A stretch of 64,000 bases of DNA from Candidatus Proelusimicrobium volucris (lineage in GTDB: Bacteria; Elusimicrobiota; Elusimicrobia; Elusimicrobiales; Elusimicrobiaceae). The stretch lies in assembly GCA_944324665.1 (NCBI GenBank), contig CALUXD010000001.1, positions 496,001 to 560,000 of the forward strand, given 5' to 3'. Below the pieces are notes generated by a model that saw only the letters and a list, made by a program, of their open reading frames with translations, made no database searches and had not been told where the DNA came from. Every line of letters begins with the position of its first letter. Within the stretch, counting starts at the first letter, position 1. Shown one piece after another: positions 24,683 to 33,341 of the stretch. The position numbers were made by a program, and so were the translations under genes.

Positions 24683-26689
24683 ATGGCGCATAAAAAAACA
24701 GGGAATATAATTATATGGATTTTTGCCGCCGTGGCGATATTTTTGGCGGTTCCGTTTGTTTTTCAGGAAGGAGTGCCGGGTAAAAGCGGAAGCGGAGTTT
24801 CAATAGACGGGGAAGGGCTTTTACCGGTAGTCAGTTCCGAAAATCCTTTAACCAAATACGTAAAGAAGCTTGCGGAGTTTTACGGCTTTAAGAAGAAAGG
24901 TGTTCCCGCTGGGAAGTCTTTTGCCAAAAGCGACTCTTACTCCGAAGACGATTTGAGGTATATGAAAGATGCTTTCGGCGGCCTTTTCTCCAACTCTGAA
25001 GGCGGCACCGACGCCTCCGCGGGTGGGGATACCTCCGCGCTTTCTGCCGAGACGGTTGGTTCTATTCGGGCGGCTTATGCCAAAGGTGAAAGTGTCTCTT
25101 TGGAAAACGGCACCGTAACTACCGCCAAGGGCCTTGTTCTTAAACCTTCGAAAGACGGCTATTCGATAAACGGCAAGTTTTATAAAAACGGGGCCTATCC
25201 GTCTGCAAAAGATAAACGTGAGATAGAGAGAGCTTTAAGTAAATTCCACAAAGAGAAGGCTGCCCAAGAAGGGCTTAGGGCAGCTTATGTGCGTAATCCC
25301 GATGGCAGTTTGTCGGTTCAATATATGTCGCCGGAAAGTTTGGATATAAAGATGGGCAATAATTTGTACGCCTCAAACAAAAAACACGGCAGCGATTATT
25401 ACCGCGGCGCCAGGATAATTTCCAGAAAAGATTCCGCTCCCTCTTCCTCCGGCGGCAACAGCTCTTCCGGATCCGCCTCAAAGCGGAGCGGTTATTCGTC
25501 ATTTGACAATATAGACTCCATATACGATAACGTATCTGATAGGCTAAAAGAGCATTTTGGAGATAAAGAAGATCCCGCAGCCGAGGAAGAAAAGGCGCAA
25601 GAAAGTACCGACGGGCAAAGTCTTTCCCAAGAGCTGATAGCCAATTCCAACCGTGCGCCGGTAAGTTTGCTGATAAGCTCTCAGTTAAGGGAATCACCCA
25701 ACGAAATCCCCGGCACTGAATATTTAAATGCCCCTAGGGTTTCCCTTAGATTGGCTAGGACTAATGCCAAGACGAAATCTTTGGAAGATTTTTTAAGTAA
25801 ATACGGAGTTGAGGGCAAATTCCATTTTACCGAAATTCAAATGCCCTATATAGCGCGCGGTACTAGTGAAGAACAAATAAAAGAGATCATGTCTAAATGG
25901 TCCCAACAATTGGACTCCTTAAGATCTGAGGATGGCCTTCTTAGGGTGTTTTCTCCTTCAATGATACCTGATGAGGTTTTTATTAACAATACTCCCGATC
26001 CTACAATGTATATCGGATATCCTAGAGTGCCGTATATGGATATCGATTCTTCCGGCCAGCCTGCGCTTACCAGCTTTTCGGAAGTCTTTTTAAACAGAAC
26101 GGGCCTTTCCAATATGTTCTACGCGATGAGCGATCCCAACGGCGAAAAGTTGGATACCTCCGAATTGGAAGCGCGTTATTATGCCTTGGACGATATGCGT
26201 AACGAAAATAACAAGTATTTGCAAATGTTTGGCAAAAATGAGGGAATAAAAAAGAAAATGCCCAAAGTGGTATTCTATTTGGGGAAAATGGTGAAAAATG
26301 AGGGGAATGTCGCGGTAGCCTCGCCTGCCTCGTTCCTGTACGTATATGCTCCGAATATGGCGCCGGACTTTATATTGGGCGATGATAAACTTTCTTCGTT
26401 TAGAGAAATGCCGGCGGACGTCTTTTTAAATAACGTTAATGAAAGCGGTAGCAACAACATAGTAATAGTTAATGACGAAAAAATCAAAGATACTTTAAAT
26501 AAAGCCGGGGTAAAAAATGTGTCCGTTATAGAAACGGACAGACTCTCTTCCGGTACTCCGGAAGATGTTGAATATGTGATATCCGCTTTGAAAGACGTAG
26601 TCACGCAAAGAGTAATGGCCGATGAAGTGCTAAAGCAGGAGTTTATAAAGGCTATGAAAGAAGCCAGCGAAAAAGAAAAGGGAAAATAG
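24683..26689 (+). CDS. Paralogue 2: single-span membrane protein, low-complexity middle, unknown
   Basis: 668 residues. Membrane helix at about 9-26 (FAAVAIFLAVPFVFQ), then LTKYVKKLAEFYGFKKKG, equivalent to the motif in paralogue 1, and YSEDDLRYMKDAFGGLFSNSE, equivalent to YGDEELYYAMTALFSAGNSE in paralogue 3. Ser/Gly-rich stretch at about 250-275. The C-terminal half looks globular and longer than in its neighbours (SLLISSQLRESPNEIPGTEY onward). The shared C-terminal unit begins near residue 591 (NNIVIVNDEKIKDTLNKAGV, NVSVIETDRL) and ends in a Lys/Glu tail. GAGGAGG precedes the ATG. Function unknown; membership of the same family as 1 and 3 is my inference from these blocks. Confidence 0.68.
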   Translation: MAHKKTGNIIIWIFAAVAIFLAVPFVFQEGVPGKSGSGVSIDGEGLLPVVSSENPLTKYVKKLAEFYGFKKKGVPAGKSFAKSDSYSEDDLRYMKDAFGGLFSNSEGGTDASAGGDTSALSAETVGSIRAAYAKGESVSLENGTVTTAKGLVLKPSKDGYSINGKFYKNGAYPSAKDKREIERALSKFHKEKAAQEGLRAAYVRNPDGSLSVQYMSPESLDIKMGNNLYASNKKHGSDYYRGARIISRKDSAPSSSGGNSSSGSASKRSGYSSFDNIDSIYDNVSDRLKEHFGDKEDPAAEEEKAQESTDGQSLSQELIANSNRAPVSLLISSQLRESPNEIPGTEYLNAPRVSLRLARTNAKTKSLEDFLSKYGVEGKFHFTEIQMPYIARGTSEEQIKEIMSKWSQQLDSLRSEDGLLRVFSPSMIPDEVFINNTPDPTMYIGYPRVPYMDIDSSGQPALTSFSEVFLNRTGLSNMFYAMSDPNGEKLDTSELEARYYALDDMRNENNKYLQMFGKNEGIKKKMPKVVFYLGKMVKNEGNVAVASPASFLYVYAPNMAPDFILGDDKLSSFREMPADVFLNNVNESGSNNIVIVNDEKIKDTLNKAGVKNVSVIETDRLSSGTPEDVEYVISALKDVVTQRVMADEVLKQEFIKAMKEASEKEKGK

Positions 26690-26740
26690 TGATTATATTA
26701 AGCAAGGAGAGTTTAATATAATTATAAAGAGGGTAAATTT

Positions 26741-28783
26741 ATGTCAAAGGGTTTAATATTAAAGATTATTCTTTGCGGGTTTGTGGTATTTTTGCTTCTT
26801 CCTGCCGTCTTTGATGAGGAGCAAGCCAAGCCTGTAAAGAAACAGCCGTTTGAAGACGCCACCGAATTTAATCCCAGTTTATATGACGGGGAAGAAAGCC
26901 TTCCTATACTAGATATAGCAGAGCCTGAAGAGGCCAATGTCTTTACCAGATACGCAAAAAAATTTAAGAATATGTATGGCCGAGCATTATTTGGCCGAAA
27001 CGACGAAAAAACACCCTCTTACAAAACGGCGCAAACCGATGAATACGGCGACGAGGAATTATACTATGCCATGACCGCTTTGTTTAGCGCGGGAAATTCC
27101 GAAAAGGGTGGCGCCGAGCAAAGGGCATCTTATGACTCGGGAAACTCCAAAGGCGGAGCCAATATCAATGCCGTTGCATATGATAAAGAGTATTTCAGCG
27201 GGGTTCCCTCTACCGTAAAGCAAACGGTGCACGAAAATGCCCCGGTAAAAGGATTGTACGAAACTTCGTCGGTGGAATCTTATGAAACCCGCAGTAAGGC
27301 TCAGCAAGTATATAGCAATGTGATGAATAAAGTCGACAGAACCGTACCCAAAGCGGCTAAGGCGAACGCCCTCGGCGAAGTTTCTTCCGCGGGAACTGAA
27401 GATACTGAAAGTTATCAGGGCGGCAGTTACGGCGCTTTTGATCAAGCCGCAGCGGCGGATATCGGTTACGATCATCGTATGCCGGACTTAAATGACTCTA
27501 TGATGTTTGCCGCCGCTAGTACCAAGAAAAACAACAGTAAATATAGCGGGATAGCGAGCCGCAGCTCAAGCCGCAGCGGTGGGAATTACGGCAGTGGGAG
27601 TTATAGCGCGTATAGTAGAAACTCTGTCGGCAGCCTTGAAGATTTAGGCGGAGGCTTTGGCGATAGTTTTGAAGCTTTGCTATCCCGTACGCAAGGCAGC
27701 ATCTCTACGGCGGCCGATATAATGAAAGAGGAACGGCGCGAAAGAGAGGAAAACGAATCTAAAGGACAAGGGGGGAGAAACCAAAGCGGCAATGATAAGG
27801 AAAGTGTGCCATCGCAGAGCGGGAATTTAGAAGGATTGCCAAATGATAACGGCCAATCGGGAGGAAATGAGGGCTCAACCGTTGCCGGCGGGGACGAGGA
27901 CTCCGCAGGTGGTAATAAAGAAGAAATTACCCCTGATGGCGGTCAAACTCAAGAGGGCGGCAAGAAACCTGGGCAGGACAATCCTCCATTGGGGCAGGAT
28001 ACGGTTTTTGACCAGCAAAAATACGATTATGTATTGCACGACACCTGTGTAGACGGCCCCAATTCGGATAGGTCTGCAAATACGCAGTTGCCTTTTACCG
28101 AGGGAATAGCTTCCTTTAACTCAAGAAAGGGAATATTATCTCCGTCTTCAGCTTCTAATCCTGATAAGATAGAACCATTTTGTTCTACTCCTTTAGAGGG
28201 TGCTCAGCCCATAGAAGCGGCCATTGAAGGGAAAAATATAGTTGTGGACTTGGGCTTAACGAAAGGCAATGACGGTAATTTGTATAGGGTAACGCCTACT
28301 TATATGTCGCTTTCTGACAAAGGGTTAAGCCAAATAGGTATAGAAGATTATTATGAAGGATCTAGAAACTCAATAAGTTTGGGAGAATTGTTTAAAGGCA
28401 CAAGAATTTCAGAGTTTGCCGCCGCGGCAAACAATAAAAACAGCATTGTTATAACGGTATCACCGGCCGTAGCGAGGGCGTATTTAGGAAAGTCTGTCCT
28501 TATAGAAGAAGGAGATTTGGAGAGCAAAAGCGGATTGAGATCCCTTTCAGAGAAATTAAATAATCTTCCCGCGGAAAGGGAGCGCATCCTCGCTGTTACC
28601 AGTCAACAACAGGCGGCTATAATCCCTCAGCCTCAAGGCAGAAGCCAAGCTCAAGAACAAGCCCGTAAAGAGGCTGCGGCCAAAGCTGACATTCAAGAAA
28701 AGAAAGAAGAGATAAAAGAGAAAGGCTTTTTCGGAAGGATATTCGACAATTTGCGAGGCGGAAATAAGAAAAAGAGGAAGTAA
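26741..28783 (+). CDS. Paralogue 3: single-span membrane protein, low-complexity middle, unknown
   Basis: 680 residues. Membrane helix at about 5-23 (IILCGFVVFLLLPAVF), acidic region, then VFTRYAKKFKNMYGRALFGR and YGDEELYYAMTALFSAGNSE. The middle (about 260-440) is disordered: RSSSRSGGNYGSGSYSAYSR, then GGGFGDSFEALLSRTQGS (like the Gly block of paralogue 1) and a Gly/Asn/Gln/Glu-rich linker. A globular part with two Cys (DTCVDG, PFCSTP) comes before the shared C-terminal unit near 567 (NSIVITVSPAVARAYLGKSV). It ends with a coiled, charged tail KKEEIKEKGFFGRIFDNL and Lys/Arg. Transcribed with paralogue 2 (51-nt gap). Confidence 0.68.
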   Translation: MSKGLILKIILCGFVVFLLLPAVFDEEQAKPVKKQPFEDATEFNPSLYDGEESLPILDIAEPEEANVFTRYAKKFKNMYGRALFGRNDEKTPSYKTAQTDEYGDEELYYAMTALFSAGNSEKGGAEQRASYDSGNSKGGANINAVAYDKEYFSGVPSTVKQTVHENAPVKGLYETSSVESYETRSKAQQVYSNVMNKVDRTVPKAAKANALGEVSSAGTEDTESYQGGSYGAFDQAAAADIGYDHRMPDLNDSMMFAAASTKKNNSKYSGIASRSSSRSGGNYGSGSYSAYSRNSVGSLEDLGGGFGDSFEALLSRTQGSISTAADIMKEERREREENESKGQGGRNQSGNDKESVPSQSGNLEGLPNDNGQSGGNEGSTVAGGDEDSAGGNKEEITPDGGQTQEGGKKPGQDNPPLGQDTVFDQQKYDYVLHDTCVDGPNSDRSANTQLPFTEGIASFNSRKGILSPSSASNPDKIEPFCSTPLEGAQPIEAAIEGKNIVVDLGLTKGNDGNLYRVTPTYMSLSDKGLSQIGIEDYYEGSRNSISLGELFKGTRISEFAAAANNKNSIVITVSPAVARAYLGKSVLIEEGDLESKSGLRSLSEKLNNLPAERERILAVTSQQQAAIIPQPQGRSQAQEQARKEAAAKADIQEKKEEIKEKGFFGRIFDNLRGGNKKKRK

Positions 28784-28819
28784 TCTTTTGGGGAAAGTCG
28801 ACAAATAAGACAAATAAAA

Positions 28820-30268
28820 ATGGAATTTAAATTTGATTTGAGCAATTTAGAAGAGTTTTTGCCTAAGGATTTAGACGCCGATAAACGGCTTAAGGCAAAA
28901 ACTCTTTTCTTTAAGAAGCTGGCTTTGGCGGCGCATAGCTTTTACGGCGGCAAGTTGACGGTTCTGCCTAAATCCGGCCCGATGAGTTCGGGTTGGATGA
29001 ATGTGTGGTATACACCGGGTGTATCGGCTGTGTCTACGGCGATAAGAGATCACGAGCCAAAATCTTACGATTTAAGTTCGCGCGGCAATAGAGCTTTGGT
29101 GTTAAGTGACGGCACTCGTGTTTTGGGTGACGGCGATTGCGGTGCGGCTGGCGGACTTGGCGTGATGGAAGGCAAGGCTATGCTTATGAAGTATCTTGGC
29201 GGCATAGACGCGGACGCGATCTGCATAAACAGCCGTGACGGCAAAGGAAAGCCCGTATTTGGCAAAATAGTAGATTTCGCCAATATGATAGCGCCGAGTT
29301 TCGGTGCTATAAATTTGGAAGACATAAGCCAGCCCAATTGCTATAAGGTGCTTGACGAGTTAAGGAGGACTTGCCCGATCCCCGTATGGCATGATGACGC
29401 GCAAGGTACGGCGTGCGTTACTTGCGCCGCGTTGATAAACGCTTTAAAACTTGCCCGCAAAAAAATAAATAATATCAAGATAGTTCTTTACGGGGCGGGT
29501 GCCGCCAACAGTACGGTGGCGGAATTCCTTATGGCTATGGGCGCGGACGGCGGCAATATCATAATATTTGATAAGAGCGGGGCCTTAACTAAAAAAAGAA
29601 CGGACCTGAAAAACGATCCGGATTTCTACAAACAATGGTCTTTATGTTTAAGGACGAACGGCGCAAATATTAAAGATGAGCATTCGGCTTTTAAAAATGC
29701 CGATGTCGTTATCGCGCTGTCAAAGCCCGGGCCGGGTACGATAAAAAGCGAGTGGATAAAACTTATGGCACCCAAGGCGATAGTATTTGCCTGTGCCAAT
29801 CCCGTGCCGGAGATATCGCCGGAGGAATCTTTGAAAGCGGGCGCTTTTATAGCGGCAAGCGGGCGGGGTGATTTTCCAAATCAGGTAAACAATTCACTTT
29901 GTTTCCCGGGGATATTGAAAGCGGTGCTTTTGTGCAGGGCACGCGGCATAACCGATACTATGGCGCTTGCCGCGGCAAAAGCGATAGCGAAATGTGCGGA
30001 ACTCAAAGGGATTAATCCCAAGAGAATATTGCCCGATATGTATGACGGGGAATTATATCCTATGCAGGTAAAAGCCGTTGTGGAGCAGGCGCGAAAGGAA
30101 GGCCTAGCCGGGCTGGAGATAACACCGCAGGAAGCCTATAAAAAAGCCAAGGCCGACATAAAAGCGGCGCGCGCCCTTAGCGATGCTTTATGGCGGAAAG
30201 GGTATATTAAAAAAATGCCTCTGACGATAATCAAAAAAGCGTTGAGGGAAACGCTTAAAGAAATATGA
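28820..30268 (+). CDS. Malic enzyme (malate dehydrogenase, decarboxylating)
   Basis: 482 residues. It converts malate to pyruvate and CO2 with NAD(P)+. N-terminal part: GWMNVWYTPGVSAVSTAI (Tyr base) and LGDGDCGAAGGLGVMEGKAMLMKY, the place of the usual GLGxxGPEAGLPVMEGK. The metal-binding Asp pair is in HDDAQGTACVTCAALINALKL, after INLEDISQPNCYKV. The Rossmann domain starts KIVLYGAGAANSTVAEFL. ACANPVPEISPE matches the conserved ANP segment. The ATGA overlap with the fumarase alpha gene ties malate use to fumarate interconversion. Coenzyme preference is not readable. Confidence 0.93.
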   Translation: MEFKFDLSNLEEFLPKDLDADKRLKAKTLFFKKLALAAHSFYGGKLTVLPKSGPMSSGWMNVWYTPGVSAVSTAIRDHEPKSYDLSSRGNRALVLSDGTRVLGDGDCGAAGGLGVMEGKAMLMKYLGGIDADAICINSRDGKGKPVFGKIVDFANMIAPSFGAINLEDISQPNCYKVLDELRRTCPIPVWHDDAQGTACVTCAALINALKLARKKINNIKIVLYGAGAANSTVAEFLMAMGADGGNIIIFDKSGALTKKRTDLKNDPDFYKQWSLCLRTNGANIKDEHSAFKNADVVIALSKPGPGTIKSEWIKLMAPKAIVFACANPVPEISPEESLKAGAFIAASGRGDFPNQVNNSLCFPGILKAVLLCRARGITDTMALAAAKAIAKCAELKGINPKRILPDMYDGELYPMQVKAVVEQARKEGLAGLEITPQEAYKKAKADIKAARALSDALWRKGYIKKMPLTIIKKALRETLKEI

Positions 30269-31098
30269 GAATAATAAAAGGCGCGGAGATAAGAGATATG
30301 GTCGCCTCTCTTTGTATTGAGGCGGCTTATAATTTGCCCGAGAAGGAAATAAAATTATTGAGGTCCGCTCTCAATAAGGAGAAGGGCCGCGCCGCCAATT
30401 TGATAAGGCTGATCTTAAAGAACGCCAAAATAGCTTCAAAAGGAGAATATCCCTTGTGCCAAGATACGGGCAGCGCGGTCGTTTTTGCCGAAATAGGGGA
30501 GAAAGTTCATATTGAAGGCAATATAAACGAGGCCGTAAACGAGGGCGTCAGGAAAGGATATAAAGAGGGCTATTTACGAAAATCGATAGTATCAAACCCG
30601 TTGTTTGACAGGAAGAACAGCGGGGACAATACTCCGGCTATTTTGCATTTAAGCATAGTCAAAGGCGACAGAATTAAGCTAAAAGTTTTGTTAAAAGGCG
30701 GCGGCGCGGAAAACGCAAGCCGGTTAAAAATGTTTACGCCAGCAGACGGGAAAGAAGAAATAATCTCTTTTATCAAGCAAAGCGTGAAAGATGCCGGCGG
30801 CAAGGCGTGCCCGCCGTATATTTTGGGGGTAGGCATAGGGGGCGATTTTGAACAATGCGCTTTTTTAGCCAAGAAGGCATTAACTAGAAGCCGCGCCAAC
30901 TCAAATAAGAGTTACGCCCTGCTTGAAGAAGATATTTTAAGAGAGGTAAATTCCTTGGGGATAGGCGCGCAAGGTCTTGGCGGTAAAGTTACGGCTTTGG
31001 CCGTCTATGTTGAAAGCGCGCCGTGCCATATGGCAAGTTTGCCCGTAGCGCTAAACATTTGCTGCCACAGCCACCGCATAAAGGGGGGCGTGATATGA
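30265..31098 (+). CDS. fumA: Fumarate hydratase class I, alpha subunit
   Basis: 277 residues; the N-terminal half of the iron-sulfur fumarase split into two genes. Cys65 in EYPLCQDTGSAVVFAEIG, plus CPPYILGVGIGGDFEQCAFLAKKAL, supply the expected [4Fe-4S] ligands. GIGAQGLGGKVTALAVYVESAPCHMASLPVA is also typical for this subunit. With the beta subunit it hydrates fumarate to malate. L(+)-tartrate dehydratase has the same architecture and cannot be fully excluded, but linkage to malic enzyme favours fumarase. ATGA overlaps on both sides. Confidence 0.92.
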   Translation: MRIIKGAEIRDMVASLCIEAAYNLPEKEIKLLRSALNKEKGRAANLIRLILKNAKIASKGEYPLCQDTGSAVVFAEIGEKVHIEGNINEAVNEGVRKGYKEGYLRKSIVSNPLFDRKNSGDNTPAILHLSIVKGDRIKLKVLLKGGGAENASRLKMFTPADGKEEIISFIKQSVKDAGGKACPPYILGVGIGGDFEQCAFLAKKALTRSRANSNKSYALLEEDILREVNSLGIGAQGLGGKVTALAVYVESAPCHMASLPVALNICCHSHRIKGGVI

Positions 31099-31613
31099 AG
31101 AGGATTTTTCTCCCTGCGGATATTGCGGCTCTGAAAAGTTTGAAAGCCGGCGAAGAGGTTTTGTTAAACGGAACGATTTATTCTCTTAGGGATAAGGCTC
31201 ACGCTTTGCTTTTGGGCGTAGGGGATATTCCGGACTTTTTGAAAGGCAGCGTAATATATTATATGGGTCCTACGCCCGCGCGCCCTAATAAGGCTATTGG
31301 CAGCTGCGGGCCTACCACAAGCGCTCGTATGGATAAATATACGCCTACAATAGTCAAAAAAACAAGTATAATTGGTATTATAGGCAAAGGCGAACGCAGC
31401 GCCGCGGTAAACCGCGCGATGAAAGGCAAGGCGATATATTTTCTTGCCTATGCGGGGTTGGGCGCATTGTGCGCTCGAAGCGTTTTGAGAAGTGAAGCTG
31501 TATTGTATAAGGAATTGGGAGCGGAGGCTGTTTTTAGGTTGGAAGTAAAAGATTTTCCGCTGATAGTGTGTCAAGATCTTAAAGGCGATAATATATACGG
31601 AGGAATAAAATGA
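31095..31613 (+). CDS. fumB: Fumarate hydratase class I, beta subunit
   Basis: 172 residues from ATG 31095, which overlaps the alpha stop as ATGA; longer readings start inside alpha. The C-terminal fumarase domain is visible: LKAGEEVLLNGTIYSLRDKAH, YYMGPTPARPNKAIGSCGPTTSARMD and GKGERSAAVNRAMKGKAIYF, and the ending DFPLIVCQDLKGDNIY. GPTT-S-RMD is the substrate-binding core. It is co-translated with alpha and overlaps the lipoprotein gene that begins the envelope part of this operon. Confidence 0.93.
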   Translation: MKRIFLPADIAALKSLKAGEEVLLNGTIYSLRDKAHALLLGVGDIPDFLKGSVIYYMGPTPARPNKAIGSCGPTTSARMDKYTPTIVKKTSIIGIIGKGERSAAVNRAMKGKAIYFLAYAGLGALCARSVLRSEAVLYKELGAEAVFRLEVKDFPLIVCQDLKGDNIYGGIK

Positions 31614-32185
31614 AGAAGTCACTACTGTTTTTGATTGTATTATGCGGCGCGGTTCTTTTCGGCGCCTGCAGCGGCAATAAGAAAAACGCGAACTATGAGG
31701 AAGAGCCATATAATCGTTCCAAGAAGGCCGCCTATGAGAGCCAGCTTAGATATTCTGTATTCGCGCCTTTTATGTATGAAGATAAGTTCTACTCTTATTA
31801 TGCTTTGGCAAAGAAAATTTCCGGCCCGGACAATGAGGGCTGGTATGAAGCCGAATTTAAGAACGGCCCCAAAAAAGGCGAGCGCATAAAGACAAAGAAT
31901 ATTATTATCAAGACTAGGCCGGCCGACGATTACGAGTTAAAGAAAGGTATGGTTGTTTTGGTAAACCATTGGAACCCCAGAACTAAGAACGACGAAAGCC
32001 GCACGGATATGTGGCGCAAGGGCGTGGTGTATAATTTAGACGAACTCAGCAAAGGCAAAGTAATGTTGGAGTTCCCCTACGACCGCAACGATTTTATGGC
32101 TACCAAAGAGGTATACCTCTTGGATAATATAAGGCTGATATTGGAACCTAAAGGCGTGCGGGATCCCAGAATATTTTTAGATTAA
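31610..32185 (+). CDS. Hypothetical lipoprotein
   Basis: 191 residues. Lipobox LFGAC at Cys20 after MKKSLLFLIVLCGAV. The mature protein has a charged linker and then beta-rich sequence: GWYEAEFKNGPKKGERIKTK, GMVVLVNHWNP and WRKGVVYNLDELSKGKVMLE, which has the feel of a repeated SH3/Tudor-like barrel, though I cannot assign a family. It overlaps fumB by 4 nt (ATGA) and is 3 nt from the following barrel gene, so it is transcribed from the malic-enzyme promoter. Function unknown. Confidence 0.72.
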   Translation: MKKSLLFLIVLCGAVLFGACSGNKKNANYEEEPYNRSKKAAYESQLRYSVFAPFMYEDKFYSYYALAKKISGPDNEGWYEAEFKNGPKKGERIKTKNIIIKTRPADDYELKKGMVVLVNHWNPRTKNDESRTDMWRKGVVYNLDELSKGKVMLEFPYDRNDFMATKEVYLLDNIRLILEPKGVRDPRIFLD

Positions 32186-32188
32186 GAT

Positions 32189-32887
32189 ATGTTCAAGAGA
32201 ATATTTTTTGCGGTTTCGGCTTTGATACTTTGCTTTTTGCCGCTGCGGGCTATGCAGAGCGATACCTATTTGATAGATACGCCCACGGCCGAAGTCCTTC
32301 CTCTCCGGGACTTAAGCGTAAGGACCCGTATCTTTACAGGCGGCGGCGTACTTGCCTATTTTGATTTTACCGTTATAAACCGCTTAAGCATAGGCGCTTC
32401 CTTAACGGCGGAGCATTTGGTCGGGGAAAGCGACGAGGATATAAAACTGCTCGTGCCCGCGCTTCAGTTGAAATATCGTTTATACGACGGCGGGGAGCAT
32501 TTGCCCGCTTTAGCGATAGGTTTTGACAATCAGGGTTTTAAGTATAACCACGATTTGGACGAATATGAACAGCCGGCCAAAGGCCTGTATTTGGCATTTA
32601 GCAAAGAAATACTGATACCGGGTCTGCTGTTTAACCCCGGCTTGAACGTAACCGTAGACGGCTTTGAGTTCGACAAATTGGCAGGTTACGTATCGGCGGC
32701 TTACAATATAAAGGACATAGTCAATTTAATGTTTGAGTGGGATAATATACACGGTATAAAAGAGTCCCGTTTAAACGGCGGATTGAGGTTATACATAACG
32801 GAGAACTTTTCTCTGGATTTTGCGGTTCGCAATTTCAATCATAAGGCGGAGCGTATAGCGCAGTTTAAATATAGCTGCAGCATATAG
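32189..32887 (+). CDS. Hypothetical outer-membrane beta-barrel (YjbH-like)
   Basis: 232 residues with a signal peptide (MFKRIFFAVSALILCFLPLRA). The mature start SDTYLIDTPTAEVLPLRDLS and the following alternation with Gly/aromatic turns (RLSIGASLTAEHLVG, GLYLAFSKEI, SLDFAVRNF) resemble small YjbH/OmpA-like barrels in which the first strand reads ...TPTAE. It ends SCSI, not in an aromatic, so C-terminal targeting is atypical. It is part of the envelope operon, 3 nt after the lipoprotein and 4 nt before the HAMP protein. Confidence 0.6.
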   Translation: MFKRIFFAVSALILCFLPLRAMQSDTYLIDTPTAEVLPLRDLSVRTRIFTGGGVLAYFDFTVINRLSIGASLTAEHLVGESDEDIKLLVPALQLKYRLYDGGEHLPALAIGFDNQGFKYNHDLDEYEQPAKGLYLAFSKEILIPGLLFNPGLNVTVDGFEFDKLAGYVSAAYNIKDIVNLMFEWDNIHGIKESRLNGGLRLYITENFSLDFAVRNFNHKAERIAQFKYSCSI

Positions 32888-32891
32888 GAAT

Positions 32892-33341
32892 ATGGAAAGG
32901 ATAAAGAAACCGTATAAACGCAGTATAATTTTCATCAAAAAGCACATGCAGTTGAAGTTTGTGTTTTTGTCTTTGCTTCTTGCTCTTTTGTGCGTAGTTA
33001 TGTGCACTTATGAATTTGTAAGTATGATACAGGCCTTTTTTAAGGCTCATCCCGTATTGTTGCTGGAGCTTATGGAACAAAGTTCCGTACTTATACCGAT
33101 ATCCTTAATGAAACTTGCAATATTTTTTGCGGTGATAGCGATACTTGCGGCTATTTTATCCAATAGGATAGCGGGGCCGATATACAGGTTTGAAAGCGTA
33201 TGCAAAGAAGTGGCCAAAGGCAACTATAAGGTGCGGGTGAAACTGCGCGACGGCGACGGCCTTAGAAGTTTGGAAAAAGAATTTAACGCTATGCTCGACA
33301 GCTTGGAACGGAAAGAAGGGGAATCTAAAAATGAGAAATAA
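32892..33341 (+). CDS. Two-helix HAMP-domain membrane protein
   Basis: 149 residues. Two transmembrane helices at about 24-45 (FVFLSLLLALLCVVMCTYEFV) and 70-92 (LMKLAIFFAVIAILAAILSN), with only about 25 residues outside, followed by a HAMP domain (AGPIYRFESVCKEVAKGNYKVRVKLRDGDGLRSLEKEFNAML). HAMP domains pass signals from membrane helices to an output module, but none is attached here; the protein ends 20 residues later. It may act as a stand-alone adaptor or sense membrane state. It overlaps the TolC-like gene by 11 nt. Confidence 0.82.
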   Translation: MERIKKPYKRSIIFIKKHMQLKFVFLSLLLALLCVVMCTYEFVSMIQAFFKAHPVLLLELMEQSSVLIPISLMKLAIFFAVIAILAAILSNRIAGPIYRFESVCKEVAKGNYKVRVKLRDGDGLRSLEKEFNAMLDSLERKEGESKNEK

